Shown here in pieces: positions 46,274 to 58,599 of a stretch of DNA of 64,000 nucleotides. The notes below the pieces were generated by a model. The model saw only the letters and a program-made list of their open reading frames with translations. It was not told the DNA's origin and ran no database searches. The position numbers and the translations under genes were made by a program. How positions within the stretch are numbered: position 1 is the first letter of the stretch; the number at the start of each line of letters is the position of its first letter. Source of the stretch: Populus alba (taxonomy: Eukaryota; Streptophyta; Magnoliopsida; Malpighiales; Salicaceae); contig NC_133296.1 of NCBI RefSeq assembly GCF_005239225.2, positions 6,696,001-6,760,000 of the forward strand, given 5' to 3'.

Positions 46274-48006
46274 TGACACGACCAAAAGCTTGATGTCTTC
46301 TCTCAAGTGCAGGAGTGTCGAAGTAATAAATAACCCGGCAAGACCGGCGGTCGAACCAAAAAGAGGTTAATTGTATAAATTATAAATAACAACGCAACAA
46401 TAACAATAATAACGATAATAATAACAATAGTAGTACTAGTAATAGTAATAATAATAATAATAATACTCAGTACGTGGCGTTGTTATACCTGAGAATGATC
46501 TAAAAGATCGGGTCAACAAGTTTCCAGCTTATATACTGAGTTTATGAATAGATATAATAATAATAATAATAATAATAACAACAACAACAATAATAAAGAA
46601 GAGAAGGAAGAAGTTAATGAGAACTTTGAGTTGAAAGATTAATGTAAGGATTAAACAACAATAAAAATAAATGTCAAGGTTAGAGGATCCACTAATAGTA
46701 CTTCAAACAAGTATAGTATAAACTCTTATTACTCAATTGGAAACCACACATAAAGGAGGTTTCAATCAAATTAAAAATTGTTAACATGATCACATTAGTT
46801 ATCTTATTCGAATAAAGCTAATACTTGTAAATGTTGGCAGGCATTCATGATTATAACTTATGTTAACAACAAATCAAGTTCCTTTCATAGCTCAGGTGTC
46901 GGTTATACCATACAGTATGGGCTATGAAAGTACCAAGTATTTGTTGTACCAAGTGTTATAGAACATAAATCTAGATTAACCATTTAACAAGCAAAGTATT
47001 AAAAGTGAACAAGATAACAAATATAAAACATGTTAGTATCCAACGTTAAGGTCCATGTTAAGTTTATATTATACTTATTCTTACACCATTAGTGTACCCT
47101 TTTCACCTTGACATAATTAACTTAGCTAAACATAATGAAAGAAAGAAACATAGATGAACAAGATAAGAACATAAATGAGAAAGAAGTTAACTAAGTAAAG
47201 GAAAGGAAATTAAGTGCATAAACTTGATATTAATGAAAGCAAAACATAAGCAATACAAAGAGAGAAAGCAAGAGCATGATCTTGATCTGGAAACCAAGAT
47301 GCGTCAATACATGGTAAGTGCCTCCTTTTATAGGCCAAAATTTGGAACTATTGATTTGTTAATTAATTGATGAGTGGGTGGCCACATCTTGACTTGGTGA
47401 CAATCCTTATCTTCTTGTCTGAACAGGACATCATTGTTAACATCATAATTTGCCCAGAATCCTTAGGAATGTTCTAGAAAATTGTCTCAGCTTTCCAAAA
47501 AAAAAAAGATGAGGTCATTTGGACTTCTAGAACTCAAGATATGGGCTGAACACTAAATAGTGTCTGGGCTGCAGGACAGCTTCGGACTTCTTCGTTGTTC
47601 CTTCAGTTTGGACTTCAAAACGGCCTTTTTAAATCTTGGGCTCCCATGAAATTTGTAGGCCTTTGTCTTACCTTTCCATCCATATAAAATGGACCTAAAT
47701 CCGAGATCTAGAGCTCCAGATATGATCCAATTACCGAGCAATGTTTCGGTTTGGACTGCACCGGCATCTCTTTTCTAAGTTCGGCCATCTCTTTGTCCTT
47801 TCACTTTCAATACTTAAAATCATCAATCAGTCCTTTTATTTATGTGATAGGCCTGCATTTAAGATGAGCATTTACCATAAATTAAGGTATCTTATAGTAT
47901 CAAACTTGTTATTATAAAACATGTTTTAGTTAAGGAGTTATTGATACTTCAAGTGTAAAATGATGATATAAAACGTTGATAAACATGCACTTTTAAGTAC
48001 TAATCA
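46274..48006 (-). mobile_element. 5' LTR of the complete element
   Basis: 1733 bp. Reads TGATTAGTAC...GGTCGTGTCA on the minus strand. Contains TAA microsatellites (about 46445-46465 and 46555-46580) and the TATA box at 47326-47332. Confidence 0.9.
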
Positions 48007-48263
48007 ATATCCATAATCATCGAATTAAAATGGCATGCTAGAGATGTATGTTAATATAAATTTAATATTTATATATCAATTATGCCAAGAAATGAGACCT
48101 AGTTAAAATCACTCATTAATATATTACGTACATGTTAAGAATATTATTTGTTGCCTTCTAAATTTATATGCATAAACTAGAGTTATATTCCTGGATAACT
48201 TATTGAGCTACTCAAGTTTACCATTAACTGAATATGTTTAATGCTATAAAATTAGGTATTCTT

Positions 48264-48969
48264 TGTAACAGCTCGACCCTATATGTTGTATATTGTCCGC
48301 TTTGGGCCTTACTACTCTCATGGTTTTGTTCTTGGTGACACGAGTCTACTTCTGAGCTTGACGCCCCAAAACGTGTACAACATGTTAGCAACCAACACTA
48401 CTAATAAGGTCAGCTACCAAACTCTTGCCCGCCAATGTGGAATATTATAATCCACCCCCCTTAAGGAGCCCGACGACCCTGTCGGCACAATCAAACAGCT
48501 AGTGAGGTCAGCTCTGATACCAAATATAACAGCCCGGCCCAACATGTTGTATATTGTCTGTTTTGGGCCTTACCATCCTTATAGTTTTGTTCTTAGTGAC
48601 GTGAGCTCACTTCTGAGGCTGACCCTCCAAAACACGTACAACATGTTAGCAACCAGCACTACTAATAAAGTCAGCTGCCAAACTCTCATTCGTCGATGTG
48701 GGATATTACAATTCACCCCTCTTAAGGAGCCCGATGACCCCATTGACACAACCAGACATCAGTGAGGTCGGCTCTGATATCAAATGTAACAACCCGACCC
48801 AACATGTCGTCTATTATCTATTTTGGGCCTACTTCCCTCACGGTTTTGTTCTTGGTGACGCGAGCCCGCTTCTAAGACTAATGTCTTAAAACGCGTACAA
48901 CATGTTAGCAACCAGCATTACAAATAAGATCAGTTACCAAACCCTCACCCGTTGATATGGGATATTACA
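48264..48969 (-). mobile_element. Tandem TRIM array: three LTRs, two internal domains
   Basis: Three direct copies of a 185-bp LTR (48264-48449, 48525-48710, 48785-48969). On the minus strand each starts TGTAATATCCCACAT or a close variant and ends in GGGCTGTTA or GGGTTGTTACA. Between them are internal domains of about 75 bp that begin TTTGGTATCAGAGC, the initiator-tRNA-Met primer site. No coding sequence. This is the LTR-internal-LTR-internal-LTR arrangement known for tandem TRIMs, which can arise by recombination between LTRs. Confidence 0.8.
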
Positions 48970-48974
48970 TTCCT

Positions 48975-50330
48975 TAACTAACTTATATGATTTGAATGAA
49001 ATACTTATAATCATATAAGATTATAAGTACTAGTTAGGACAAACATATATGATATGGTTAGGTAAAGAGTTGTCACCTAACTTATTTAGAAATCACATAA
49101 AGATGTAATTAATAAGTTATGTTATGTACCTAATTTAATTATTTTATTTTGTTGAGTAACTTAAGGTCATATAAATTGAACGAGATCCTAGCCCATTAGG
49201 AGATCTAAGTAAGATTTCTCGAATTAATAGTGAGGGCTATTAATTTGTAGGAAAATAGTGGAAGACCAAATTATGATTAAAGATCTTATTTATATTTGGT
49301 TATAAATATTTATGCCTGAAACCAATACTCGTTATCTTTACATCAACCTATTGATAGATTACCATGAGTAAAAATAAATATATCCCTACGTAGTATGTTT
49401 GATGCTAATAAATTGGTTGAACTTAACTTTTTAGATTGATACCAAAATGTGAGAATTGAAACTAGAAAAAAATGTTATATGTTCTTGAAAATCTAATTCC
49501 TCATATTCTTAACGAGGAAACTGATAATGAAGTTAGGTCTGAATATCAACATCATATTGATGATAATAATGATTACACGACACGTGTGATGTTAGCCAGC
49601 ATGTCACTTGAACTTCAAACATAACATGAAAATATGGATGTCTATATAATAATTAAACATCTCAAAGAGTCCTTTGGTACAACTAGAAGGATTGAGAGGT
49701 ATGAGAACTATAAGAAATTGTTTCTCTGTAACATGACAGAGGGTTCCTAGGTGAACACTCATGTGTTGAGGATGATTGACTATTTTAAGAAATTAGGCTA
49801 ATTGGGTTTTGTTATAAACTATAAGTTAAGCATTGACTTGGTCTTACAGTTTAAACATAAAAGCCCACTTGGGCCGTCAAGAATGATAAAGAAACTTTTC
49901 ATCATTGTGATAAGGAAAGTCACTATAGAAGGAATTGTTAAAATTATCTTGCAACAATGAGAGATAAAGAAGCTTATTGAAGCTTTTACTTTAGGTGTGT
50001 TTATAATTAAGTAAAGGTAAAATAGATCTACAAGATGACAATGAAGCAAGGATTGCTGCATTAACTTTGCGAAGTAAGCTAATATTAAAACTTGATAATT
50101 GTTATTTTATTCTAGCACTTCTAGAAATATTATATCCATTTCTTAATATATTTAAATTTATTATTAAAGGAAAATGTTGTTCCTTTTATAATAATGATGT
50201 TTATTATGGATTTGGTACTTACACATAGTTATATATACTTAATCCTGAAATGCTCAGGTTCACTATAAATAACAATACTAATATATATGGTAATCAATAT
50301 CTATATTATTTATGATTTTGTTGTTGTTTT
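48975..50330 (+). mobile_element. Copia-type retrotransposon relic (LTR, gag, protease start)
   Basis: At 49560-49830 one frame reads MLASMSLELQ, later KHLKESFGTTRRIERYE and MTEGS then VNTHVLRMIDYFKKLG and LSIDLVLQ, all typical of copia gag. At about 49890-49940 a decayed zinc knuckle reads HHCDKESHYRRNC. Downstream scraps resemble the protease/linker part. Several stops interrupt it. The AT-rich sequence before it (48975-49440) with GGTTATAAATATTT is probably its LTR and leader. Confidence 0.6.
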
Positions 50331-50819
50331 TTCAAGTTATTTTAACTATTGAAAGAGAGATCTTAACGACCGATCATGCTCCTTAATTGATTTTAAAAAA
50401 AAAAAACAAAATGGTCATGAAAACCTTGCTAAAAGACAACATAAAAAATTCTTGTTTTGATTTTTCCGACAACACAAGAAGGTGCTTAAAAACCAAACAT
50501 ATTCAATAGCTTATTTTAAATTGGGACATTCAAAATTTTCAGAAGGAAAGTTTTAAGTTCAAATCCTAAATGTGAGATTTAAATATAATGTAAAGCTACT
50601 CTTGTTACATAGATAAGGCCTATCTTTGGATAAAAGAAATGAAAATAAATCAATACCCTTTCAAGATTATAAATCACTAATTTTGTGCTCAACATTCAAT
50701 TGAGTTTACAAATATGCTATTGATTTTGAACCAAGAACTATTGCTTTTTTAAAGATAAGGTTGAAAAGAAAAGGCATTATTATTATTATATACTATATTT
50801 TTAAATGTGTGGGAGAAAC
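50331..50819. other. AT-rich spacer, no gene seen
   Basis: No recognisable coding or repeat landmarks apart from A/T runs. Confidence 0.35.
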
Positions 50820-52059
50820 ATTATGCATTTACTATGGATATAGATTTATTGCACCATGGACCAAATTATAGATATAAAGTTTTTGCACTATGTACGACAC
50901 TATAGCGCTTTGGAAGTGTTGTCTTTTCTGTTTTTAGTCAAAAATTGTTGTTGGATCTGGCTGGGCAGCTGGATCCAATAGTAGCCAGATCCAAGAAAAA
51001 TGGATCAATAAAAAATACTTTAAAAAGCATGGGAAAAACACTTTGTATTTACTGCGGATATAGACTCATTGCACTGTAAACCACACTGTAAATATAGAGT
51101 ATTTGTACTATGAAGAACATTGTAGCACAAATGGGAGGCGTTATCTTTCCTGTTTTAGTCAAAAAAAAAATTGTATTCTCTGGCTATGCCATTGGGCAGC
51201 TAGATCTAAAGGAGATTGAGTAAACAAAAAAATAAAAAAATAAAAAATCAATTAATATGTTTTGATGTTTTTTGTATTTATTTTGATTTGATGATATAAA
51301 AAAATCAATTTTAAAAATTAAAAAAATATATATTTATCTCAATATATTTTTTTTAAAAACAATATTTTAAAAAATAATCAATTACATAATAATATAATAA
51401 CTAGCATATGAGTCTGCGCTCTAAAGCAGATCAATAACAATTTTTTTTCAAATGTAACAATGCTTGATTTAGGTTAAAAGCACAAAATGCATTTACACCA
51501 TCACCATCTTCAAATAAAGTATTTTCTACAATAGTACCATGAATAACACATAGTAGAGCAGTGTCTAATATACCAGCAATAACTTTCTTTCCCTTTATTT
51601 TCTTTTCTTTTCAAGATATTTCTAATTTTATTTTTTTCCTCTTCAAATTTTTTTTTCTTTTCTCTTATTGAATTTTTTTTTATAATAAGTGAAAATAAAT
51701 TGATGTGACTTTTTTATATCATACAAAGTTAAGTAATAATAATTTTTTTTTCATTTCAGGTTTTGGTTGAATTTTCTTATTAAAGCATGTTTGTTTTTAC
51801 ATTTAAAAAATGACATTAAAGAAATTTGAATTTTTTTCTTTACATCAAAATTAATATATTTATTAATTGTTTTGTATTATTTTGATGTGATGATATAAAA
51901 AATAAATTTTAAAAAAAACTAAAAAAAATATTATCTCAATATATTTTTTTAACATAGAGTGTTTGCATTGTAAACAATATTGTAGCGCTATGGGAGGTGT
52001 TGTCCTTTCTTTGTTTAGTAAAAAATTATTGTAGAGTCAGGTTGGGCAACTAGACCTAA
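50820..52059. repeat. Tandemly related repeat units around CACTATGG/GCACAAATGG motifs
   Basis: Three related segments start at about 50820, 51040 and 51955. They share GTATTTACTATGGATATAGA, GTAAACCA or close forms, TGTTGTCTTTTCTG or close forms, and GGATCTGGCTGGGCAGCTGG-type ends. AT-rich MITE-like sequence lies between them (51240-51370 and 51780-51955). No gene. Confidence 0.45.
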
Positions 52060-52380
52060 TACTACTAGATTTGGTTGAACAACCGAACTTAGAGCATTGG
52101 ATCTGGCTTGACCACCAAACCCAATAGCGTTGGGTCCTACTGCCCAACAAAACCACTAGCACTAGGCCCTGCTGCCTAGTCGGGCATAATAGCATGATGG
52201 ACCCTGTTATCCATATAGGTTTGCTTGTACGCTGGACCCAACTGCCACCAATATCTAATAGCATGCTGGGCCCAGTTGCCCACCAGGATCTAATAATTCT
52301 AGGCCTTGATGTCCAGCAGAATCTAATAGCATTAAGCTTTGCTGCCTACCAAGACCTAATAGTGTTGGTTGGGTCTGTTT
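52060..52380. repeat. Minisatellite with GCCCAACAGGATCTAATAG-type unit
   Basis: Roughly seven degenerate units of 40-50 bp that recur as (TTG)GGCCCTGCTGCC, CACCAGGATC and TAATAGCAT. Much richer in GC than the flanks. The open frames on both strands follow from the repeat. Confidence 0.55.
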
Positions 52381-52399
52381 CATTTAAGATTCAAGCATA

Positions 52400-53860
52400 C
52401 AATTGGCTCGGAGTAAACCAGTTGACCCATCAGGTCAACTTGGAATTCGGGTGACTATGCATAAACCCCGTTGAGATCTTTTTTTTTTTCAAATGTGTTT
52501 TTTCTCCTCCTAGAAACCCTTTTTTTTTCATATTTTTCAATTGGTTTAAAGCTCTTTAGTATATATATTCTATGTTCACACGAAAAAAAATTATGTTTTT
52601 TTTTTTAATTTGGGATAATAATTTTTTTTTTTGTTTAAATACTTCAACATAGAAAAATAAGATAATATCTTTCAAATGTAGGATAAAAAACCTTTTAAAA
52701 TAATCTTTTAAACTAATTATTTACAAAATGTATAGCCTATATCCATATGAATTGTTTCTTAATTTTTTCATATAAAATATCAAAATATCAAATATCTTCT
52801 TAAGTTTTTCAGGTAATCCAGGGCCTTATCCAGATATGTTTCATTCAAAATTTAGGTCTGTAATTAGCCCGGAGTAAACCGGTAGACCTGTCAGGTCAAC
52901 CCGAACCTCTAGTGACTTGGTAAAGACCTTTTTTTTTTTAAATATGTTTTTTTCCCCTACCTAGAGACCTCTTTTTTATATATATTTTTCAGTTTGTTAT
53001 TAACTCATTTCAAAGTTCACTACATAAATACTAAAAGAATATTTTATTTTTTCAATGTGAGATTTGAATCCCTTTAGTATATATAATCTACGTTTACAAG
53101 AAAAACATCATGTTTATTTCAATGTGGAATGAAAAGCCTTTTAAAACAATCTTTTAAACTTGATTGTTTATAACATGCATAGTTTATATGCACATGAATT
53201 GTTTCTTAAATTTTCCATATAAAATAATAAAACATCAAATATCTTTTTTTCATTTTTTTGGGTGACCTGGGGCCTTGGTCGTCTCATTAAAAATCCAGCC
53301 TTGTAATTGGTCCTAAGTAAACCGGTTGACTTGTTAGGTCAACCTAGAACTCGGGTGATTCGGCAAAATCCTTGTAGAGACTTTTTTTTTATATATTTGT
53401 TTTTTCTTCTATTTAGAGACTTTTTTTTTTTCTTCATATTTTTCAATTGGTTACTAACTCATTTCAAAAATCACTATACAAATACTAGAAGAATGTTTTA
53501 TTTTTTCAATATGGAATTTGAAGCCCTTTATTATATATACTCTATGTTCACAAGAAAAAAGTTATGTTTTTTTAATGTGGGATAATAAACTTTTTTTTTA
53601 TTTAAATACTTCAACTTAGAAGAATAAAATAGTATCTTTCTAATGTGGGATAAAAAACTTATTGAAACAATCTTTTAAACTTAATTGTTTACAATATGTA
53701 TATAGCTTATATCTATATGGATTGTTTCTTAATTTTTTCATATAAAACATTAAAACCTCAAATATTTTTTAAAATTTTTTTTGGGTTAACCTGAGTCAAC
53801 TCGTATAACCCGGGACCCAGTCCCTTGGCAGGGTCAACCCCTAGATCGAGTTTGATAAAT
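52400..53860. repeat. Three tandem copies of the GGTCAACC-type repeat
   Basis: Copies at about 52400-52810, 52815-53230 and 53270-53860. Each carries AGTAAACCGGTTGACCTGTC or variants, a T-rich block, TTTTTCAATTGGTT, TCAATGTGGGAT and TTGTTTCTTAATTTTTTCATA. The last copy ends with GGGTCAACCCCTAGATCGAG, as the nested copy at 34006-34500 does. Confidence 0.6.
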
Positions 53861-54400
53861 ATGATTGGCATGAAAATATAACTTTAAGAAATACAATTGA
53901 GAAGAAATAAACTGACATATCTGGTTAAAAAACTACATAAAAAAATAGACAAAACTTTCTCTCTTTTATTTTATCTAGGGGCCTCTTTGAAAATATATTA
54001 TTTTTTTATTATGTATTTAATTTTTAGAGTGTTTTTTGTGATACATCTATTGTTTTGTTTTTATCTTTTATATAGATAATTTATATTTTTGAAAATAAAA
54101 AATATTTATTTTAAGATAATATTTTTAATATGTGTAGTCTTACATGTTATTTTTATTTAAAATTTTATTTTTTTAAGATTTAATATCTTAATCTATACTT
54201 ATTTCTAATTTTTCAAGTTTTATTTTGAAATATTATTAATATTTATTTATTTATTTATTAATACAAATAATTTTTTATTTATTAATTTAATAGCATTGAG
54301 CCTTGCAGTCGGCATTATTCGCCGCAGGCAATATTATATTTTATTGTAGAAAACATATCTCTCTAAAGTCAAGGAACACGTAGCTAACATAAGAAACAAC
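53861..54400. other. AT-rich region upstream of the F3'H gene
   Basis: Very AT-rich with ATTT repeats near 54240-54260; no coding sequence. It grades into the promoter. Confidence 0.4.
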
Positions 54401-54545
54401 CTGTCACGTGCGCCTCTACTCTCCACACGTTGCGACCTACCACAACCATCTCTCAGTCTCCGTCTTCCCCTCCTATATAGGAATTATAAATCTCACATTC
54501 CTAAGCAGTTTTTCTCCAAGTTAATACACTAAACAAGAGATAATC
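54401..54545 (+). promoter_or_regulatory. F3'H promoter: G-box, AC-I element, TATA box
   Basis: CACGTG (G-box, bHLH/bZIP site) at 54405-54410, ACCTACC (AC-I element bound by R2R3-MYB factors) at 54435-54441 and TATATA at 54474-54479, about 70 bp before the ATG at 54546. This set fits control of flavonoid genes by MYB-bHLH complexes. Confidence 0.6.
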
Positions 54546-56678
54546 ATGTCTCCTCTAATACTTTACTCGGCACTATTGGCCATCTTCGTCTATTGCCTTC
54601 TTCAGCTGCGAAGCCTTCGTGACCGTCACGGCAAACCCCTTCCACCAGGCCCAAAACCATGGCCCCTAGTTGGAAACCTACCCCATTTGGGGCCTATGCC
54701 TCACCACTCCATGGCAGCCCTGGCAAAGACTTATGGACCTCTCATGCACCTCCGGTTCGGCTTCGTCGACGTGGTGGTGGCGGCATCGGCTTCCGTGGCT
54801 ACTCAGTTTTTGAAAGTACATGATTCCAACTTCTCTAGCAGGCCACCAAACTCCGGTGCCAAACATATTGCGTATAATTACCAAGACCTTGTGTTTGCAC
54901 CCTATGGGCCACGGTGGCGCATGCTTCGGAAGATCAGCTCCGTCCATCTCTTCTCGGCTAAGTCCTTGGATGATTTTAGACATATTAGACAGGTTAAGTT
55001 CATTTCATCCCATATTTCTTAATTAACGCTTGTGATATATCTTGATCTGAACAGCACTGCGCCTGCGCTTGCATGATTTATTAATTGCACTTGCCCCTTG
55101 GCAGAGCCTTGGTCCAGTAATAAGCCTGTTTGGTTTCCTAATAAAAAAGTAACCAAACAAACCATACACGTATGTATGTATGTAACGTTTTTTTTATTTT
55201 GTTTAGATTGGCTTGTACACTAAAATGGTTTTTTTTTTGTTTGAATAATATCACTTCGTTGACATGGTTTTTTTATTATTATTTGGTGTGTTTATTTACC
55301 ATGTATATACACACTGCGTGCAGGAAGAAGTGGCAGTGCTTACAGGGGCACTGACAAGATCAGGTCCAACTACACCAGTGAACTTGGGTCAATTGCTCAA
55401 TGTTTGCACAGCTAACGCTCTTGGGAGGGTGATGTTAGGGAGGCGCGTGTTCGGCGACGGCAGTGGTGATGGTGACCCGAAGGCAGATGAATTCAAGTCA
55501 ATGGTGGTGGAGGTAATGGTGCTGGCTGGTGTGTTTAACATCGGTGACTTTGTTCCTGCTTTGGAGTGGCTTGACTTGCAGGGTGTAGCAGCTAAAATGA
55601 AGAAGCTTCATAAGAGATTTGATGCTTTCTTGACTAACATTGTAGAGGAGCATAAAACCAACAGCAGCACTGCTTCTGTTAGATCAGAGAAGCACCATGA
55701 CATGTTGAGCACGTTGATTGCTCTGAAGGAGCAGCAGGATGTTGATGGTGAGGAAGGGAAGCTCACTGACACTGAAATCAAAGCACTGCTTTTGGTATTT
55801 ATTTCTGATGCCTTCTTAGCACTACTTTAGTACATATGCTCTTAAAATCATTAAAAAAAACATTTAATTTCAATCAATGCGTGATTTATTTTGGAAAATA
55901 TAAAAACCAAGTCTTTTGCCTTTTGATTGTTGATATCAGCTAAATCATTAAGAATGAACAATAAAAATAATAAATCAACCTTGGAAAAGCACCTTGCAAC
56001 CTCAATAACAGAGCTGACTTGCGGTTGCAGAATATGTTCACAGCTGGCACCGACACATCGTCGAGCACAGTGGAATGGGCTATTGCAGAGCTTATCCGGC
56101 ACCCAGACATCCTGGCCCAGGTCCAACAAGAGCTCGACTCCGTCGTCGGTCGAGACCGTCTGGTGACTGAATTGGACTTGGCGCAACTCACCTACCTCCA
56201 AGCCGTGGTCAAGGAAACCTTCCGGCTCCACCCTTCAACACCGTTGTCTCTTCCACGCATTGCCGCGGAAAGCTGCGAGATTGGCGGCTACCACATTCCG
56301 AAGGGCTCGACTGTTTTGGTGAATGTATGGGCCATAGCTCGCGACCCCGATGTATGGACTAAGCCGCTTGAGTTTCGGCCAGAAAGGTTTCTTCCCGGGG
56401 GGGAAAAGGCTGATGTTGACGTTAAGGGAAATGATTTTGAGCTTATACCATTCGGTGCTGGGCGTAGGATTTGTGCAGGGATGAGTCTCGGGCTGCGTAT
56501 GGTTCAGCTATTGACTGCAACTTTGATCCACGCCTTTGACTGGGATTTGGCCGATGGGTTGGTGCCGGAGAAACTGAACATGGACGAGGCATATGGTCTG
56601 ACTTTACAGCGTGCCGCCCCCTTAATGGTGCACCCTAGGCCAAGGTTATCCCCCAAAGTCTACCGGGCACCAAATTAA
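54546..56678 (+). CDS. F3'H: Flavonoid 3'-hydroxylase, cytochrome P450 CYP75B
   Basis: Adds the 3' hydroxyl to the flavonoid B-ring (naringenin to eriodictyol, dihydrokaempferol to dihydroquercetin) at the endoplasmic reticulum and leads to quercetin- and cyanidin-type products. Exons are 54546-54992, 55324-55794 and 56031-56678, with consensus borders, all phase 0, giving 521 residues, a normal length. Visible are an N-terminal membrane anchor, the hinge PLPPGPKPWPLVGNLP, the oxygen-binding AGTDTS, the ExxR helix (KETFR), RPERF and the heme loop FGAGRRICAG with its Cys. The F3'H-type motifs VVVAAS, GGEK and VDVKG are all present, and the last substrate-recognition segment reads LTLQRAAPL with Thr, as in 3'- rather than 3',5'-hydroxylases. 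Introns are short. No lesions seen; I expect a working gene. Confidence 0.93.
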
Positions 56679-57318
56679 AAAAAAAAAAAAAGAAAAAAAA
56701 AAGAGGATAATCATGATGCTTGCGTTTCTATTTATCTGTGTTTGATATGTCAAAAAAAATCAGACTTTGCCGTATGAGTTGTCTGAGGATTTTCAATGTT
56801 GTATAACTAAATGCAAAATAAATTGTTTTTTTTTTCTAATTTCATCACTTAATATTTTTTATTAATTGGTAAATAGATAATATAAGTTTTTTTATTTTAT
56901 TTTTTTTACAATTTGACCCGAGGATGGCTATATAAATAGTTAAAATGCTTTTTCTTCCTCTAGACTGTTATTTCTATATTTCTATGTAGAAAAACAAAAA
57001 ATAATAGAAAGTACATATATCCGTATGTCTCTTTCATTTGTTTCCCTTTTCAAAAATAAAACCAAAAGAAAAAAATAAACCTGCCTTGTGCCTCAACTTA
57101 ATTACTCATATTATAGAGTACTTATATTACTCATATAATTAATAACACCATGACTATATTATATAAAAAATAACGAAATTAGTTATATAATTATATTAAA
57201 ATTAATTTAATATAAAACATATTAAAATCTAATTAATTTTTTTTTAAATGAATTTTTACAATTAAATACACAAAAAAAAAAAAAAAAACTATATTTATAC
57301 TATTTAAAAAATCATTTT
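56679..57318. other. 3' flank of F3'H, no gene seen
   Basis: A-rich run immediately after the stop, then AT-rich sequence. Confidence 0.4.
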
Positions 57319-57440
57319 ATCAATCTAGCATTAAAGATGCTAGCAAACAAAAGTAGGTGGACCCCACATAAAGCGGGTCTTCAATCTAGCATTAAAGATG
57401 CTAGCAAACAAAAGTAGGTGGACCCCACATAAAGCGGGTC
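57319..57440. repeat. Direct 62-bp duplication
   Basis: A segment with TCAATCTAGCATTAAAGATG and GGACCCCACATAAAGCGGG occurs twice in succession with essentially no differences. A partial relative, GGACCCCACATAAAGCTGG, lies at about 57518. Confidence 0.75.
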
Positions 57441-58262
57441 TACGCAGTCAGCAGCTATCGTGACAATTGTTTTATATTTCATGTAAATCAAAACCCAGTA
57501 TATACACAAAGGAAGCCTGGACCCCACATAAAGCTGGTCTGCGCAGCTAGCATTAATTGTTTTTTTAAAGAGATGTCCACCCTTTTTTTATGACAAAAAA
57601 AAAAAAGTAGGTGGCACATCATCTACGTGCCTAAATTTCCATCGTAGAAGGATTTTTTTTTAAAAAAAAAAAAATTTAATTTTAATTTAATTTATTTTAA
57701 ATTAATATTTTTTGATATTTTTATATCATTTTGATGCACTAATATCAAAAATAATTTTTAAAAAATAAAAAATATATAATTTTAATTTTTTTAATAAAAA
57801 GTACTTTAAAAATAATCACAGTAACATTCCTGAATAGATTTTATATTTTTTATTTTAATAACACCATATAGATATTATTAATGTATGAATAAACTTATTT
57901 ATCATCTAAAAATGGATTAAAAACAAAAATTTAAACTATTAACTTTAACTATTTTTAGTTAGACCAAAAAAGTAAATAAAAAAAAAATTAAAAGGGCTTA
58001 GGAAAACACTGTAACATGTGAGTGAATCCACTGTAAATTTAAACATTATTTTTCGTTATAATCTCCTTATTCTCTCCTTTCTTCTCACGTGATTTGATGT
58101 CCTTACTGGCTTTCTTCTCTGTACTTGCAGCTTGATTGAAACTTCAAGTTTTGTTTGTTACAGTTTTGCATTGGGATGCACCAACTACCAAGCATTGAGG
58201 GGTTTTGTTCGTAAGTTGATGTGATTGGTGTGATTGATTGCTTTTTAAAGGGTTGGCTATAG

Positions 58263-58304
<42 letters not shown>

Positions 58305-58599
58305 ATTGTTTAGGGGAATTCATGATATGTGTATATATATCATTATAGCTTTAAATCTTTAGCATTTGAACCTCCTCCTAAAAATATGTGTTTTATTTTC
58401 GAGCAACAACAATGGAAGATACAAAAAGAATCTAAAGGAAATAAAAATATTTTTATTTTTTTAATATTAAATATAAGAAAAACTAGATTGTATTTATTTG
58501 TAAAACATAAATTTCCATTAATTTAAAGGAAATAAAAACATTTTTATTTTTCTGAATATTATGAAAAACTAGATTGTATTTATTATAATATATACTAAA
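57441..58599. other. AT-rich spacer with MITE-like repeat and AT microsatellite
   Basis: No gene. The MITE-like family member at 57650-57845 is listed separately. An AT dinucleotide run lies at about 58264-58297. Confidence 0.4.
57650..57845 (-). mobile_element. AT-rich MITE-like repeat
   Basis: Reverse orientation, with ATATCATTTTGATGCACTAA core and AAAGTACTTTAAAAATAATC near the end. Confidence 0.5.

Larger units (their letters stand above)
37226..48006 (-). mobile_element. Complete Athila/Tat-type Ty3/gypsy element carrying cysteine-rich protein and LOG-like genes
   Basis: 10781 bp on the minus strand with two 1733-bp LTRs (46274-48006 at the 5' end, 37226-38958 at the 3' end) and target duplication ATATC (37221-37225 and 48007-48011). 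The order in transcription sense is LTR, primer site, gag-protease-RT-RNase H-integrase, cysteine-rich protein, LOG-like protein, purine tract, LTR. Integrase downstream of RNase H defines Ty3/gypsy. The DLGAS protease, FMDD reverse transcriptase and tRNA-Asp primer site fit Athila/Tat. Athila elements often carry an extra gene after pol; here that place holds two cellular- or viral-like genes. The LTRs differ by a few percent where I compared them, so insertion is not very recent. Confidence 0.9.

Noticed and set aside
52037..52454. Open frames on both strands
   Set aside because: Both arise from the GC-rich minisatellite.
54820..55026. Second plus-strand frame in F3'H exon 1
   Set aside because: Alternative frame of the P450 exon, without family similarity.
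55851..56231. Minus-strand frames across F3'H exon 3
   Set aside because: Shadows of the P450 coding strand.
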